In this document: piece by piece, positions 8,781-18,713 of the stretch
Layout: each line of letters starts with the position of its first letter
Position numbering within the stretch: the stretch's first letter is position 1
From: Peribacillus simplex
GTDB taxonomy: Bacteria > Bacillota > Bacilli > Bacillales > DSM-1321
Assembly (NCBI RefSeq): GCF_001578185.1
Contig: NZ_CP011008.1
Location: 3,314,001 to 3,378,000, forward strand
Length of the DNA stretch: 64,000 nucleotides
Direction of reading: 5' to 3'
Notes under the pieces: model-generated
Databases searched by the model: none
Told to the model about the DNA's origin: nothing
The model's input: the letters and a program-made list of their open reading frames with translations, nothing else
Made by a program: the position numbers and the translations under genes

Positions 8781-10052
8781 CTACATTCCATCTGTACTTT
8801 CACCTAGCCGCTCCAAAATCATCACATACTCATCATTCGCTGGGTTTATCTCAAGCAGCTTATTAAATATTTCTCTAGATGTGGCTCTGTCTCCTTCTTC
8901 AATTAAAAAGAAACCATAGTCTTCCAGGAAATCTTGATTGTCCTTGAATGAATTATATGCTTTATGATAGCTGGTTAATGACTCTTTAAATTGTTCGGTG
9001 TGTTGATAAGATACAGCAGCGATCCATTCAAACTGCGGATCATCCTCTCCATATCTCCTAACTTCACCAATACACTCCAATACATCTTCATACCTTTCGT
9101 GATGCATATACAATTTCAAGAGGGTGAGTGCAGCTTCCAAATAACCTGGATCTATGGCAAGAGCTTCTTTAAATAGATTTTCCGCCTCTTCTTCAAGTCC
9201 GCTTTTCAAGGCTATCTTTCCGCCGAAGAAGTAAAGTTCCTTATTGAATTCATCAGCCTTGATTCCTTCTTTGACCACTTTCAAGGCATTTTCCAAATCT
9301 TCAAGATGTTCATAACTCTTTGCCAGATATAAATATAGGGAATGGTATTCATGATCCATTTCTTTCAGTTCTGTAAACTTACGAACGGCTGTCTCGTAAA
9401 GGCCTGCCTGAAATGCTGTAAATGCATATTCAAATAGGGTATTGATTTCAAGTCCCTCATTTAAGGCCTTTTCAAAGTGCGGAAGGGCCTCCTCGAACTT
9501 TCCGGAGCTGCTTAATGCTTCAGCAAGTCTCTGATTGACATTGACTCCTGCGATTTCTTGTTCCTGTTCCAAAACCCTTATGTAATTTGCAATGGCTTCC
9601 TGATCCCTTCCTTGATGAAAGTACAGTTCACCTAACGCAAAATCAATGATGACTTCATCTGGAAGTATTTCCTTGGCCTGAAGCAATTTTCGTTCACTGA
9701 CCTCATCCATCCCCTGTAATTGATAAAGGTCCGCTTCTAAAAGTAAAGCACTTGGATATACTTCATCATCTACACTCACTTTTTCAAGCATTAGCATCGC
9801 TTCATCTTCCTGGTCCATGTCAATCAGGATTTCCGCCAACGAAACAATCAATTCTCCTTCATCAGGATAAAGTTCCAATAGATGTTCAAATAGATCCTTT
9901 GCCTCCTCCACAAAACCAAGCTGGAGCATTTCCTCGGCCAGCATCAATATGTCCTCTGCTGACTCTGATGATTTAATTCGATTTATATGTTTAAGAGCTT
10001 CAGTTAATTCCCCTTTTTTTAAATGCTGTACAACTTGTTCCACTGTGTTCAT
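8781..10052 (-). CDS. ypiA: Tetratricopeptide repeat protein YpiA
   Basis: 423 residues built almost wholly of about eleven TPR-like helical hairpins (for example [18 protein letters not shown] and [19 protein letters not shown]), very acidic and without signal peptide or membrane segment. It is expected to be a cytoplasmic scaffold. The length equals that of B. subtilis YpiA and it forms an operon with ypiB. No partner can be deduced from the sequence. Confidence 0.88.
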   Translation of the reverse strand: MNTVEQVVQHLKKGELTEALKHINRIKSSESAEDILMLAEEMLQLGFVEEAKDLFEHLLELYPDEGELIVSLAEILIDMDQEDEAMLMLEKVSVDDEVYPSALLLEADLYQLQGMDEVSERKLLQAKEILPDEVIIDFALGELYFHQGRDQEAIANYIRVLEQEQEIAGVNVNQRLAEALSSSGKFEEALPHFEKALNEGLEINTLFEYAFTAFQAGLYETAVRKFTELKEMDHEYHSLYLYLAKSYEHLEDLENALKVVKEGIKADEFNKELYFFGGKIALKSGLEEEAENLFKEALAIDPGYLEAALTLLKLYMHHERYEDVLECIGEVRRYGEDDPQFEWIAAVSYQHTEQFKESLTSYHKAYNSFKDNQDFLEDYGFFLIEEGDRATSREIFNKLLEINPANDEYVMILERLGESTDGM

Positions 10053-10376
10053 TGTTGATTCCTTCCTTTTGCATGATAGACTTGGTTTCTAGTCATACAC
10101 ACTCACGCCATAATGTCATCTTCTCTGCCATAAAGAACCAAATACCCTTGTAATCGTGAGATGCATAGTAAACAGTATTCATTAGTTTACCATACTGTAG
10201 CCCTGTATTCCATTGATGAAGTCCCCTCCATTCTCATTAAAAAAAGGTTACTAGTTAATTCTCCATTCTACGGTCAATCTCCTTTTTGATCAGGGATCCC
10301 TTTTTCATAATTTTCTTGAATAATAGAGGCATAAAAGCCTGTATGTTAGCGCTTTCAACACTTTCAAGCAAGTAAA
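10053..10376. other. Intergenic region between ypiA and aroA
   Basis: No coding potential on either strand. It holds the leader and promoter of ypiA on the minus strand, an inverted repeat GTAAAC/GTTTAC near 10170-10192, and a CcpA-type site at 10344-10357. I cannot place the ypiA promoter with confidence. Confidence 0.5.
10344..10357. promoter_or_regulatory. Candidate catabolite-responsive element (cre)
   Basis: TGTTAGCGCTTTCA fits every fixed position of the CcpA consensus TGWNANCGNTNWCA. It lies about 290 nt upstream of ypiA and just beyond the aroA terminator, so its target is unclear. Confidence 0.45.
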
Positions 10377-10414
10377 AAAAAGTTTACAAACCAAATAAGG
10401 TTTGTAAACTTTTT
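10377..10414 (-). terminator. Terminator of the aro operon (after aroA)
   Basis: A perfect stem AAAAAGTTTACAAACC / GGTTTGTAAACTTTTT with 6 loop bases, ending just before the aroA stop codon region at 10421. Confidence 0.9.
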
Positions 10415-10420
10415 ATATAT

Positions 10421-11707
10421 TTACTTTATCAATTGTGTCAAATGCCCAAAAAATTGTGGGTATGATACATCTATGGCATCAGGGTCAGCAAGTTCCACTT
10501 CCCCATCCGTTATTAAAGCCGCGACAGCGAGCATCATCCCGATACGATGATCTCCATGACTTGTAACCTTGCCCCCATTGAGGGCTTTACGTCCATTGAT
10601 AATCAATCCGTCTGCTGTCGGAGTTATATCTGCCCCCAGGATGGAAAGCTCATTTGCGACCGTATCAATTCTATTTGTCTCTTTCACTTTAAGTTCTGCT
10701 GCATCCTTGATTGTCGTTATCCCTTCAGCCTGTGTTGCCAGAAGTGCAATTACCGGTATTTCATCGATGAGACGGGGAATTAGTTCACCGCTGATGGTGG
10801 TTCCTTGTAAGCGGGAGCTTCTGACAGTGATATCTCCTGCAGGTTCACCTTCACTCGTCTTCTTCTCTATCGTAATATCTGCCCCCATCGATTTCATGAC
10901 TTCGATGATTCCAGTCCTTGTCGAATTAAGGCCCACATTCTTTAACACTACTTCACTATTTTCCGTAATCGCTGCAGCCACCATGAAGAAAGCCGCTGAA
11001 GAAATATCACCCGGCACATGGATGGTGGTTCCTTTGAAGACTTGATTTCCGCTTACTTTGATCGTTTGACCGTCCTTTTCGATTTTCCCGCCAAACTCTT
11101 GGATCATTCGTTCAGTATGGTCACGGGTCTCTTCTGGTTCGATAATGACCGTTTCCCCTTCAGCCTGTAAGCCTGCCAAGATTATTGCTGATTTGACCTG
11201 CGCACTTGCCACAGGCAATTCATAGCGAAACCCTCGTAACTTGCCTCCTCTTATGAAGAGCGGGGTATATTCGGCTCCTTTACGGCCATCAATGACCGCT
11301 CCCATCTGACGAAGAGGGTTTACTACCCGTGTCATAGGACGTTTGGCTATCGATTCGTCCCCTGCCAGCACAGCCGAAAAATCCTGCCCTGCCAAAATCC
11401 CCATCATTAACCTTATTGTGGTACCAGAATTTCCGACATCCAGCACTTCTTCCGGTTCCTTTAATCCATTAAAACCTTTGCCTTCAATTCTGACGTGCTG
11501 GCCTTCTTGTTCAATATGGACACCAAGCTGCTTAAAACAGGAAATCGTACTTAAACAATCGGCTCCTGGAAGAAAATTAGTGACTGTCGTTTCCCCCTCG
11601 GCAAGGGCTCCGAACATTACCGAACGATGGGAGATGGACTTGTCTCCCGGTATGGCAATCGAACCACGTAATGATTGGATGTTCGTTTGTAATTTTTTTG
11701 TATTCAT
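10421..11707 (-). CDS. aroA: 3-phosphoshikimate 1-carboxyvinyltransferase (EPSP synthase)
   Basis: Joins shikimate 3-phosphate and phosphoenolpyruvate to EPSP, the sixth step of the shikimate pathway. The N-terminal GDKSISHRS and the NSGTTIRL block form the substrate site; GDHRIGM lies near the C-terminus. The ATG at 11707 is chosen from the site GGAAGGATGG and gives 428 residues, the usual length. Upstream in-frame starts would run into tyrA. It is the last gene of the aromatic operon, 22 nt after tyrA. B. subtilis literature calls it aroE. Confidence 0.96.
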   Translation of the reverse strand: MNTKKLQTNIQSLRGSIAIPGDKSISHRSVMFGALAEGETTVTNFLPGADCLSTISCFKQLGVHIEQEGQHVRIEGKGFNGLKEPEEVLDVGNSGTTIRLMMGILAGQDFSAVLAGDESIAKRPMTRVVNPLRQMGAVIDGRKGAEYTPLFIRGGKLRGFRYELPVASAQVKSAIILAGLQAEGETVIIEPEETRDHTERMIQEFGGKIEKDGQTIKVSGNQVFKGTTIHVPGDISSAAFFMVAAAITENSEVVLKNVGLNSTRTGIIEVMKSMGADITIEKKTSEGEPAGDITVRSSRLQGTTISGELIPRLIDEIPVIALLATQAEGITTIKDAAELKVKETNRIDTVANELSILGADITPTADGLIINGRKALNGGKVTSHGDHRIGMMLAVAALITDGEVELADPDAIDVSYPQFFGHLTQLIK

Positions 11708-11729
11708 ACAACCATCCTTCCTTATTATA

Positions 11730-12833
11730 TTATGCCAGGATCGTTTCATAATCTGTATGTCTTGAGATACAATCTGCGGCTTTTATGCGATCTACATCCG
11801 TTTGGAAGCTGATGACCAGCACACCATATATCTCTTCCCTTGTTTCTATGATCCTTATGTTTGTAATGCTGATACCTTCTTGTGCCAAATATCCGGTAAT
11901 CTCAGAAATTATTCCGGCATAATCCGGTATATCGATATATAAATCATAAAACGCTGGTATGGCGCCTTTCGCATCGGTTGGTAAATCATCCCTGAAAATC
12001 TTGGCATCAGTAAAGAATCGAAGGATTTCTTCACTATCTTCATTTGCTACCAACCCTTTTATATGCTCCATTTCATTCTGCCAATCATTCATTAATTCAA
12101 GTAACACATCGCGGTTATGTAACAAAATGTCACGCCACATTTCCGGACTGCTTGAAGCAATTCTTGTAATATCCCGAAAGCCACCAGCTGCAAGCCTTGA
12201 AATTAACTTATTTTCCTTACTATAATTTTCTGCCTGCTTGACCAGCCCTGATGCGACAATATGCGGAAAATGACTGATGACTCCAGTCAGCTTATCATGT
12301 GTAGCAGGGGTGACAACCAAAAAGTTCGCTCTTGTCCCTTGTAACCACTCTTTCAATTGCTCAACTTTTTCTTCGTCAATTGAATCTCCAGGCGTTAGCA
12401 AATAAAATGCATGTTCAAATAAATGCAGTTTGGCTGCCCCGGCGCCGCTTTTATGTGAACCAGCCATAGGGTGCCCCCCAATGAAGGCCACCCCTTTATC
12501 TATCAATGGTTTTGCTGCCTTAACCACTGTATCCTTCGTACTTCCTGCATCCGATATGATGACATTGCTTTTTAAATCCATATTAGCTAATTGAGCTAAT
12601 ATCTTGACGGTTTCATTGACAGGCACAGCAAGTAGAATCAAATCAGCTTCACATGCTCCCGCTTCCAGAGATGATACAGAATCATCAATGATCCCCAATA
12701 GCATCGATAGTTGAATATTCTTTTCACTTAGGTCCGTACCAACAATCACGGCTTCAGGATGTGCATGGCGTATGGCCATGGCCAATGATCCGCCAATTAA
12801 ACCTAGACCTATTACAAAAACCTTTCCCTTCAC
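11730..12833 (-). CDS. tyrA: Prephenate dehydrogenase with ACT domain
   Basis: Oxidatively decarboxylates prephenate to 4-hydroxyphenylpyruvate for tyrosine. A Rossmann motif [10 protein letters not shown] is at residues 9-18, and catalytic-domain blocks [11 protein letters not shown] and SHFPHIVAS are present. The C-terminal region (about 295-367, starting with [20 protein letters not shown]) is an ACT domain, implying feedback control by an amino acid. 367 residues, typical. It lies between hisC (48 nt) and aroA (22 nt). Confidence 0.95.
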   Translation of the reverse strand: MKGKVFVIGLGLIGGSLAMAIRHAHPEAVIVGTDLSEKNIQLSMLLGIIDDSVSSLEAGACEADLILLAVPVNETVKILAQLANMDLKSNVIISDAGSTKDTVVKAAKPLIDKGVAFIGGHPMAGSHKSGAGAAKLHLFEHAFYLLTPGDSIDEEKVEQLKEWLQGTRANFLVVTPATHDKLTGVISHFPHIVASGLVKQAENYSKENKLISRLAAGGFRDITRIASSSPEMWRDILLHNRDVLLELMNDWQNEMEHIKGLVANEDSEEILRFFTDAKIFRDDLPTDAKGAIPAFYDLYIDIPDYAGIISEITGYLAQEGISITNIRIIETREEIYGVLVISFQTDVDRIKAADCISRHTDYETILA

Positions 12834-12881
12834 TCTTCTCTCCCCCGCATCTTTTATGCTCCTCTAGGTTTGATAAAAACG

Positions 12882-13994
12882 TTAAAGCAGCGAATCAGAA
12901 GGTGCCTCAACTTCATTCAAGAAAGTTTTAATAGCGTTAATCATTCCTTCATTTTCTTCAGTAGATCCAATCGTTACCCTTAGGCTGTTAGGAAAGCCGA
13001 AGGATTTCCCCGATCTTGCAATGTATCCGCGCTCAAGCAAATATTGAAACACCACATCGGCATCCTGTTTAAAATGGATAAAGATAAAATTACCTTGTGA
13101 CGGGTAATAAGCTAAATTTTCCATATTGCAAAATTCATAGTACCGCTTGAGCCCTTTTTGATTTTCTTCCTTGCATTTTTCAATGAAAGCTTGATCTTCC
13201 AAAGCGACGATAGCAATATTCTGTGCGAATGTGTTGACATTGAATGGTTCCCGGGATGGATCTAGTTTCTGAATAATATCCTCATCTGCCAAACCATACC
13301 CTACCCTAAAACTTGCAAGCCCATAAATTTTTGAAAATGTACGAAGTATGATCAAGTTTTTAAATTTATTAATCCATTGATTCGTTCTCGGGTAATCCTC
13401 AGCCGTTGCATATTCACAATAAGCTTCATCCAGAACGATAAGAACATCCTCCGGCACTTTTTCGATGAACGATAATAAGTCCTGTTCCGAAATGTATTTA
13501 CCAGTAGGATTATTGGGTGTACAAAGCCAGACAACAGCCGTTTTTTCATCTATAACTTTTAGCATTCCTTCTAGATCATGAGCTCCGTCTATATGTGGAA
13601 CTTCCCTTATTTCCGCACCTTCTAGCGTAGCATTATGGCGATACTGCGAAAATGTGCCTGTTGCCATGACCGTATTCTTTCCAGCTCCCAATAGGCTTCT
13701 GGAAATGATTTGAATGTTCTCATCTGATCCATTCCCAAAAATAAGCTGAGTTTCTTTCACACCTGTATGTTTTGCAACAGCTTCCCTAAGCATCGTTGCA
13801 TATCCATCCGGATAGATGGCAAAAGAATGGGTTGAATTCCTAACGGATTCCTTGACCTTTTCAGAACAGCCAAAAGGATTTTCATTTGAAGCCAATTTCG
13901 TTATTTTTTCCAGCCCGTATAATTTTTTCACTTCATCAGTGGATTTTCCCGGCTGATAAGACTTCAAGGATAGGACCGCTTCATTCCATTTCAT
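12882..13994 (-). CDS. hisC: Histidinol-phosphate aminotransferase (also aromatic aminotransferase)
   Basis: A fold type I PLP enzyme. The SNENPFG start, DEAYCEY (PLP-ring Asp), TFSKIYGLAS (Lys forming the Schiff base) and R-G-Y-I-A-R-S-G near the end are all present. In B. subtilis this enzyme serves histidine synthesis and also transaminates phenylpyruvate and 4-hydroxyphenylpyruvate, which explains its place beside tyrA. I choose the ATG at 13994 (370 residues), since AGGGG lies 9 nt upstream; a GTG at 14003 overlaps that site. Upstream lies aroH, not trpA as in B. subtilis. Confidence 0.93.
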   Translation of the reverse strand: MKWNEAVLSLKSYQPGKSTDEVKKLYGLEKITKLASNENPFGCSEKVKESVRNSTHSFAIYPDGYATMLREAVAKHTGVKETQLIFGNGSDENIQIISRSLLGAGKNTVMATGTFSQYRHNATLEGAEIREVPHIDGAHDLEGMLKVIDEKTAVVWLCTPNNPTGKYISEQDLLSFIEKVPEDVLIVLDEAYCEYATAEDYPRTNQWINKFKNLIILRTFSKIYGLASFRVGYGLADEDIIQKLDPSREPFNVNTFAQNIAIVALEDQAFIEKCKEENQKGLKRYYEFCNMENLAYYPSQGNFIFIHFKQDADVVFQYLLERGYIARSGKSFGFPNSLRVTIGSTEENEGMINAIKTFLNEVEAPSDSLL

Positions 13995-14077
13995 GTCAAT
14001 CACCCCTATATTTTTTCACTTAAAGTAAAAAAGTGTTAGAATCGTATTCATATTCATATATTAAAATCATCTTATAT

Positions 14078-14446
14078 CTATCTTTTTTGTTTTAAATCTG
14101 GTCGTAATACGGTAGCCCCTGCCTGGTATACATGCTGTATTTCTTTTTGAGATTTCGCCGTATTTACATGGATCATAACCCGGATGCAAAACGGCAAGGA
14201 ATTGCTCACCGGTATTTCTTTCATGCATGTGACCGGTACATAGGTCCAGCCTTCGAATTTCCTCAAGGCTTTGGCAGGGAAGACAGAACGAATCTCATCC
14301 GTAGCAGAAAAAAATACAGAAGCCACCATATCGGGGTCAATCTCGTTGACCTGAATGATTTCTGCCATCAACTTTTCGACAGCGGCAATCACTTCCATTT
14401 CTGAGTCTTTTTCTACTGTTGTGGCACCCCTTATTCCTCTTATCAC
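14078..14446 (-). CDS. aroH: Chorismate mutase, AroH type
   Basis: Converts chorismate to prephenate. 122 residues of the monofunctional trimeric AroH class, not the AroQ helical class: it begins MIRGIRGATTVEKD and has ATDEIRSVFPAKALR and PVTCMKEIPV, which hold the active-site Arg and Glu/Cys residues of the family. It ends only 74 nt before hisC, and no trp gene or fragment lies between. It follows aroB by 25 nt. Confidence 0.95.
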   Translation of the reverse strand: MIRGIRGATTVEKDSEMEVIAAVEKLMAEIIQVNEIDPDMVASVFFSATDEIRSVFPAKALRKFEGWTYVPVTCMKEIPVSNSLPFCIRVMIHVNTAKSQKEIQHVYQAGATVLRPDLKQKR

Positions 14447-14471
14447 ACATAGTTCCCCCTTATCCTGAACC

Positions 14472-15551
14472 CTATATCATATCAACCATTTCCTCTATCA
14501 GCTCAGAGTCGGCTATATCCATTAATAGTGGTGAACCCACTTGCTTTAGCAAGACAAAGGTAGCTGCATCATTGACTGACTTTTTGTCTGTTTTCATTAA
14601 ATTAAGTAAAATTGCACTTTCCAGTCGGGTTGGAATGGTAACTTGATAACCTAAAGAAGATACCCAATTAATAAACTCCTCTAGTTTAAAATCGAGATCC
14701 TCTTTCTTTTTGCTTAATTTAAGAGCATATACCATCCCGATTAAAATGGATTCCCCATGCGTAAAGTTTCCATATCCCATTGAACCTTCCACTGCATGTC
14801 CAAGCGTATGACCAAAATTCAAAAAGGCACGAATGCCGTTTTCCTTCTCATCCTCTTCGACAATTTTAGCTTTAATGCCAATCCCTTTTGTAATCATTGT
14901 TAGGAATTGCTCATCCGTTATATCATTCAAATCCATAATATTCGACTTTAACCATAGATAAAACTCATTATCGGCTATCAAGGAATGTTTAATGACTTCA
15001 GCAAAACCTGACCTTAATTCTTTAAGAGGCAGGGTTTTTAAAAATTCAAGATCATATATGACCGCTTCAGGTTGATGAAAGGCACCAATCATATTTTTTC
15101 CTAGTGGGTGATTGATGGCAACCTTGCCGCCCACCGCACTATCGTGAGCGAGCAAAGTCGTCGGAACCTGTATAAATGGAATCCCTCTCATAAAAGTAGC
15201 CGCAACAAATCCAGCCAAGTCGCCGACTGCACCACCACCAAGGGCGATAATCAGCGACTTTCGATTAATCTGTTGTGATAAGCAGTAACTTTGGCATTCA
15301 TAAAACACATCGAATGTTTTAGCATGCTCCCCCTCTGGCACAACATGATGCAGGACCGGTTTCCCCGTCTTGATCAGGGTGTTTTTCACGGTTTGCAAAT
15401 GTAATTCCGCCACTTTCTCATCAGTTATGATCAGAATCTTGTTTAAATGATTTAATTCCTGTGTTATTAATTCGGGTAATTCATTTATCGCCTTCTTGCC
15501 AATTAAAACCGGATATTGCTTGGAAGCCGTTTTTATTTGGATGGATTCCAT
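14472..15551 (-). CDS. aroB: 3-dehydroquinate synthase
   Basis: The second shikimate-pathway enzyme: it cyclises DAHP to 3-dehydroquinate using NAD and a metal. The NAD site GGGAVGDLAGF, the PTTLLAHDSAVGGK block and the metal ligands in GFAEVIKH and FLNFGHTLGHA are all intact. 359 residues, a normal length. It lies 3 nt downstream of aroC and 25 nt upstream of aroH in one operon. Confidence 0.96.
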   Translation of the reverse strand: MESIQIKTASKQYPVLIGKKAINELPELITQELNHLNKILIITDEKVAELHLQTVKNTLIKTGKPVLHHVVPEGEHAKTFDVFYECQSYCLSQQINRKSLIIALGGGAVGDLAGFVAATFMRGIPFIQVPTTLLAHDSAVGGKVAINHPLGKNMIGAFHQPEAVIYDLEFLKTLPLKELRSGFAEVIKHSLIADNEFYLWLKSNIMDLNDITDEQFLTMITKGIGIKAKIVEEDEKENGIRAFLNFGHTLGHAVEGSMGYGNFTHGESILIGMVYALKLSKKKEDLDFKLEEFINWVSSLGYQVTIPTRLESAILLNLMKTDKKSVNDAATFVLLKQVGSPLLMDIADSELIEEMVDMI

Positions 15552-15554
15552 GAT

Positions 15555-16727
15555 TTAAAACCCCTTTACTTCTTTCCGATATGATCTAATGTATTCCGCT
15601 AATTGCTCAAAACGATCTGAAGGGAATTGCTCAACGATCGCAGCCGCCAGTTCCCATGCCACTACTGCCTCAGCAACCACTGCTGCGGCAGGAACTGCAC
15701 AACTATCAGAACGTTCGACACTTGCTTCGAACACTTCCTTCGTATCAATATCAACACTTTTCAAAGGTTTATATAAAGTAGGGATCGGCTTCATTACACC
15801 GCGCACAACTATCGGCATTCCAGTAGTCATACCGCCTTCAAAACCGCCAAGGCGATTGGTTTTCCGGTAATACCCCTGTTCTTCATCCCATGCGATCTCA
15901 TCATGGACATCACTGCCGAATCGATGGGCCGCTTCAAACCCAAGACCAATTTCTACCCCTTTAAATGCATTGATGCTCATTATCGCAGCGGCAAGTTTTG
16001 CATCAAGCTTACGGTCATAATGCACATAACTTCCTACACCCACCGGCATTCCTTCTACAATGACTTCAACGATGCCGCCGATGGAATCCCCTTTTTGTTT
16101 CGCTTCATCAATTGCGTCCTTCATCTGCTGCTCTACGTTTTTATCAAAACATCTAACAGATGATTCTTCTGTCACCTGCTGCAATTGCTGAATCGTTTCG
16201 TACTTTAGCGGTTCTGCCTTCACTCCACCAATTTCCAAAACATGTGATGCCACTTCTATCCCCAATAAAGACAAAAGCTTTTTAGCGACAGCCCCTGCTG
16301 CTACCCTTACGGTCGTTTCACGGGCTGAAGACCGTTCCAAAACATTTCTTAAATCGCGGTGCCCGTACTTAATCCCACCGTTCAAATCAGCATGACCAGG
16401 GCGAGGCCGGGTGATTTTACGTTTGATTTCTTCAGCTTCTTCCTCTGAGAGCCCTTCACTTCCCATGATCTTCGTCCAATGCTTCCAGTCGTCGTTCTCA
16501 ACCACTAAAGCCACCGGTGATCCTAGTGTGTAGCCGTGTCTGATTCCCGAAGATATAAAAGCTTGATCTTTCTCTATCTGCATCCTTCGTCCACGCCCAT
16601 GCCCTTTTTGCCGGCGTCCTAATTCTTGATTTATATCCTCAGTCGTAATCGGCATTCCTGCCGGTAATCCCTCAATAATAGTAGTAAGTTGCGGACCATG
16701 CGATTCTCCCGCTGTTAAATATCTCAT
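15555..16727 (-). CDS. aroC: Chorismate synthase
   Basis: Makes chorismate from EPSP with reduced FMN. The N-terminal [14 protein letters not shown], the [20 protein letters not shown] signature and the C-terminal [10 protein letters not shown] are present. The ATG at 16727 follows AGGGGGC and gives 390 residues, as in B. subtilis, where the gene is called aroF. First gene of the aromatic operon. A terminator pair isolates it from cheR, which lies directly upstream on the same strand. Confidence 0.96.
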   Translation of the reverse strand: MRYLTAGESHGPQLTTIIEGLPAGMPITTEDINQELGRRQKGHGRGRRMQIEKDQAFISSGIRHGYTLGSPVALVVENDDWKHWTKIMGSEGLSEEEAEEIKRKITRPRPGHADLNGGIKYGHRDLRNVLERSSARETTVRVAAGAVAKKLLSLLGIEVASHVLEIGGVKAEPLKYETIQQLQQVTEESSVRCFDKNVEQQMKDAIDEAKQKGDSIGGIVEVIVEGMPVGVGSYVHYDRKLDAKLAAAIMSINAFKGVEIGLGFEAAHRFGSDVHDEIAWDEEQGYYRKTNRLGGFEGGMTTGMPIVVRGVMKPIPTLYKPLKSVDIDTKEVFEASVERSDSCAVPAAAVVAEAVVAWELAAAIVEQFPSDRFEQLAEYIRSYRKEVKGF

Positions 16728-16910
16728 CTTCCAGCCCCCTTTTAGCACTTTAAAGTGTATATGTATCAATATACCACAATTTTATGAGTTGTGGGTATAT
16801 GTAAAACGTAAAAACTATATTGTTTGAATTTTATCACTTTTCATTCTATTTTACATGTTCACCAACATTTTCGATATAGTTTAATCTTTCCGATCCATGG
16901 GTCCTACGTT

Positions 16911-16969
16911 TGCCTGATTCCATGGCAAACGAAAAGGGACTGAATGCGCATGCAGATTCAGCCCCTTTT
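16911..16969 (-). terminator. Tandem hairpins after cheR
   Basis: The stem at 16932-16969 (AAAAGGG...CTGAAT / ATTCAG...CCCTTTT) is an intrinsic terminator for cheR. Directly after it on the minus strand lies a second perfect hairpin, CGTTTGCC / GGCAAACG (16911-16933), without a clear T-run. Confidence 0.8.
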
Positions 16970-16978
16970 AACAAGTAT

Positions 16979-17752
16979 TTACTTTTTCTTATAAAAAAAT
17001 GTGTCGACCGTTTCAAATTGATATTTTCCAGGAGTGAATATTTGCTCAGTACTTCCTACAAAGAATATCCCGCCGCTGTTTAGAGACGCACTGAATTTTT
17101 CATATAATAAACTTTTGGCTTCTTCAGTGAAATAAATTAAAACATTGCGGCAAACGACTAAATCGAACCCCCGATCGAACCGATCCGCAAGAAGATTTTG
17201 CTTTTTAAATGTCACTCTCTTCTTGATTTCATCATTGACACGATAAAAACTTCCTTCTTTTTCAAAGTATTCCCTTTTTATTTCTTCCGGCACTTCAGTT
17301 AAGGACCGTTCAGGATAAATCCCCAATTCCGCACGCGCCATTACATTTTCATCCAAATCCGTCGCCAAAATCTCTATCTGGCTAAGTGGAACGAGATTGG
17401 ATAACATCATTGCAATGGTATATGGTTCCTCACCCGTTGAACAGGCCGCACTCCAAATTTTCAACTTTTTTTTGCTTCCTAATAGCCCGGGAAGGATTTT
17501 CAGCTCTAGCACTTCCCATCTTTTCGGATTTCTATAAAATTCGGAAACATTGATTGTCATTCTATCCAAAAACTCAATTAAAACTCCAGGACAGGTTTGA
17601 ATGTCTTTATAGTATTCACGAAATGAATGATAACCTCTTTTTTCATATAGAGATGTTAGTCGCCTTTTCATTTGCCCTTCCTTATATGATGCCAAATCAA
17701 TGCCTGTCAACATTTTGATATTACGAATGAACTCTTCATATTCTTGAGGCAT
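16979..17752 (-). CDS. cheR: Chemotaxis protein methyltransferase CheR
   Basis: Methylates glutamates of chemoreceptors using S-adenosylmethionine. The N-terminal helical domain carries the YKEGQMKRRL and FLDRMTINVSEFYRNPKRW motifs. The methyltransferase domain has IWSAACSTGEEPYTIAM (SAM loop) and FDLVVCRNVLIYF. The ATG at 17752 (257 residues) is preferred over 17773 on length and on the upstream AGGGGAG. Between ndk and aroC as in B. subtilis, but separated from aroC by terminators. Confidence 0.94.
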   Translation of the reverse strand: MPQEYEEFIRNIKMLTGIDLASYKEGQMKRRLTSLYEKRGYHSFREYYKDIQTCPGVLIEFLDRMTINVSEFYRNPKRWEVLELKILPGLLGSKKKLKIWSAACSTGEEPYTIAMMLSNLVPLSQIEILATDLDENVMARAELGIYPERSLTEVPEEIKREYFEKEGSFYRVNDEIKKRVTFKKQNLLADRFDRGFDLVVCRNVLIYFTEEAKSLLYEKFSASLNSGGIFFVGSTEQIFTPGKYQFETVDTFFYKKK

Positions 17753-17915
17753 TCCTACGACTCCCCTGTACATAATTTTTTTAAGTGGTTCTTCTCTTTA
17801 TATATCGGAGAGTGCCATATTTTCTTTAAACTAAAAATATTCCCTTACGATTGCAGCTCTAAAATAAAGGCTGTTTTCACATACTTTGTTGCTATTTACC
17901 AGGTAGTGAGTTGTG

Positions 17916-18041
17916 GTTGATTTCCCCTCCAGATGCTCGCTTTCCGTGGGGCGGGCGGTGAGCCTCCTCGGCGTCAACGCCTGTGGGGTCTCACCTTTCC
18001 CGCTGCTCCCGCAGGAGTCTCGCACTTCCGCTCCAATCAAC
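17916..18041. repeat. About 125-bp GC-rich repeat, stand-alone copy 2
   Basis: Same plan as the copies at 1244, 26314 and 30991: ends GTTGATTTCC and CCAATCAAC, internal CTCGCTTTCCG, TGTGGGGTCTC and CCCGCAGGAGTCTCGCAC. Unlike the others, no IS end or transposase lies next to it. It fills the gap between cheR and ndk. The 17774-17915 flank holds only leader sequence and nothing I can identify. Confidence 0.8.
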
Positions 18042-18106
18042 CTTAAATAGTTTCGTTTTAAAAACAATAATCTTTACGAAAAGAGCCAAAATAAAAAAGC
18101 AATTCA

Positions 18107-18152
18107 AAAAAAAGCGGATTCCATCGAATAATGTCGATGGAACCCGCTTTTT
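18107..18152 (-). terminator. Terminator of ndk
   Basis: A long stem AAAAAAAGCGG.TTCCATCGA / TCGATGGAA.CCGCTTTTT with one mismatch, 19 nt downstream of the ndk stop codon. Confidence 0.9.
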
Positions 18153-18170
18153 ATATAATGATCGTATTAA

Positions 18171-18617
18171 TTAATAAACCCACTCGTTAACAAGTTTTGA
18201 ATACTCAACAAGCTCTTCTTCTTTGAAGAATAAACCAATTTCACGTACAGCACTTTCAGCTGAATCAGATCCGTGAATGATGTTTTTGCCAACAGTTACG
18301 GCAAAATCACCACGAATTGTTGCTGCTGCTGCATCTTTAGGGTTAGTAGCACCCATCATTTGACGTGCAGTAGCGATTACATTTTCACCTTCCCAAACCA
18401 TTGCGAAGACAGGACCTGAAGTAATGAAGTCCACTAATTCGCCAAAGAAAGGACGTTCTTTGTGCTCGCCGTAATGTTGCTCAGCCAATTCCTGGGAAAT
18501 GACCATTAATTTTGCTCCTGCAAGAAGGAAGCCTTTCTTTTCAAAACGGGAAACGATTTCACCGATTAAATTGCGTTGAACGCCGTCAGGCTTTACCATT
18601 AAAAATGTTCTTTCCAT
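18171..18617 (-). CDS. ndk: Nucleoside diphosphate kinase
   Basis: Transfers the gamma phosphate of ATP to nucleoside diphosphates through a phosphohistidine. It starts [15 protein letters not shown]. The active-site His is in [12 protein letters not shown], and RQMMGATNP is the nucleotide-binding loop. The ATG at 18617 gives 148 residues, the family length, with TAGGAGTG upstream. Monocistronic by its own terminator and the gap to hepT. Confidence 0.97.
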   Translation of the reverse strand: MERTFLMVKPDGVQRNLIGEIVSRFEKKGFLLAGAKLMVISQELAEQHYGEHKERPFFGELVDFITSGPVFAMVWEGENVIATARQMMGATNPKDAAAATIRGDFAVTVGKNIIHGSDSAESAVREIGLFFKEEELVEYSKLVNEWVY

Positions 18618-18713
18618 GAATGTCACTCCTAATATGTATCATTGTTATTTGCCTTTATAAGGCAATCCTTTTAGAATATTACCATTGTTTGATAAGTTTC
18701 GCAACTCCTAGTA

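Noticed and set aside
10569..11045. 158-codon open frame on the plus strand opposite aroA
   Set aside because: It is antisense to a fully conserved EPSP synthase gene, has no ribosome site and encodes no recognisable protein.
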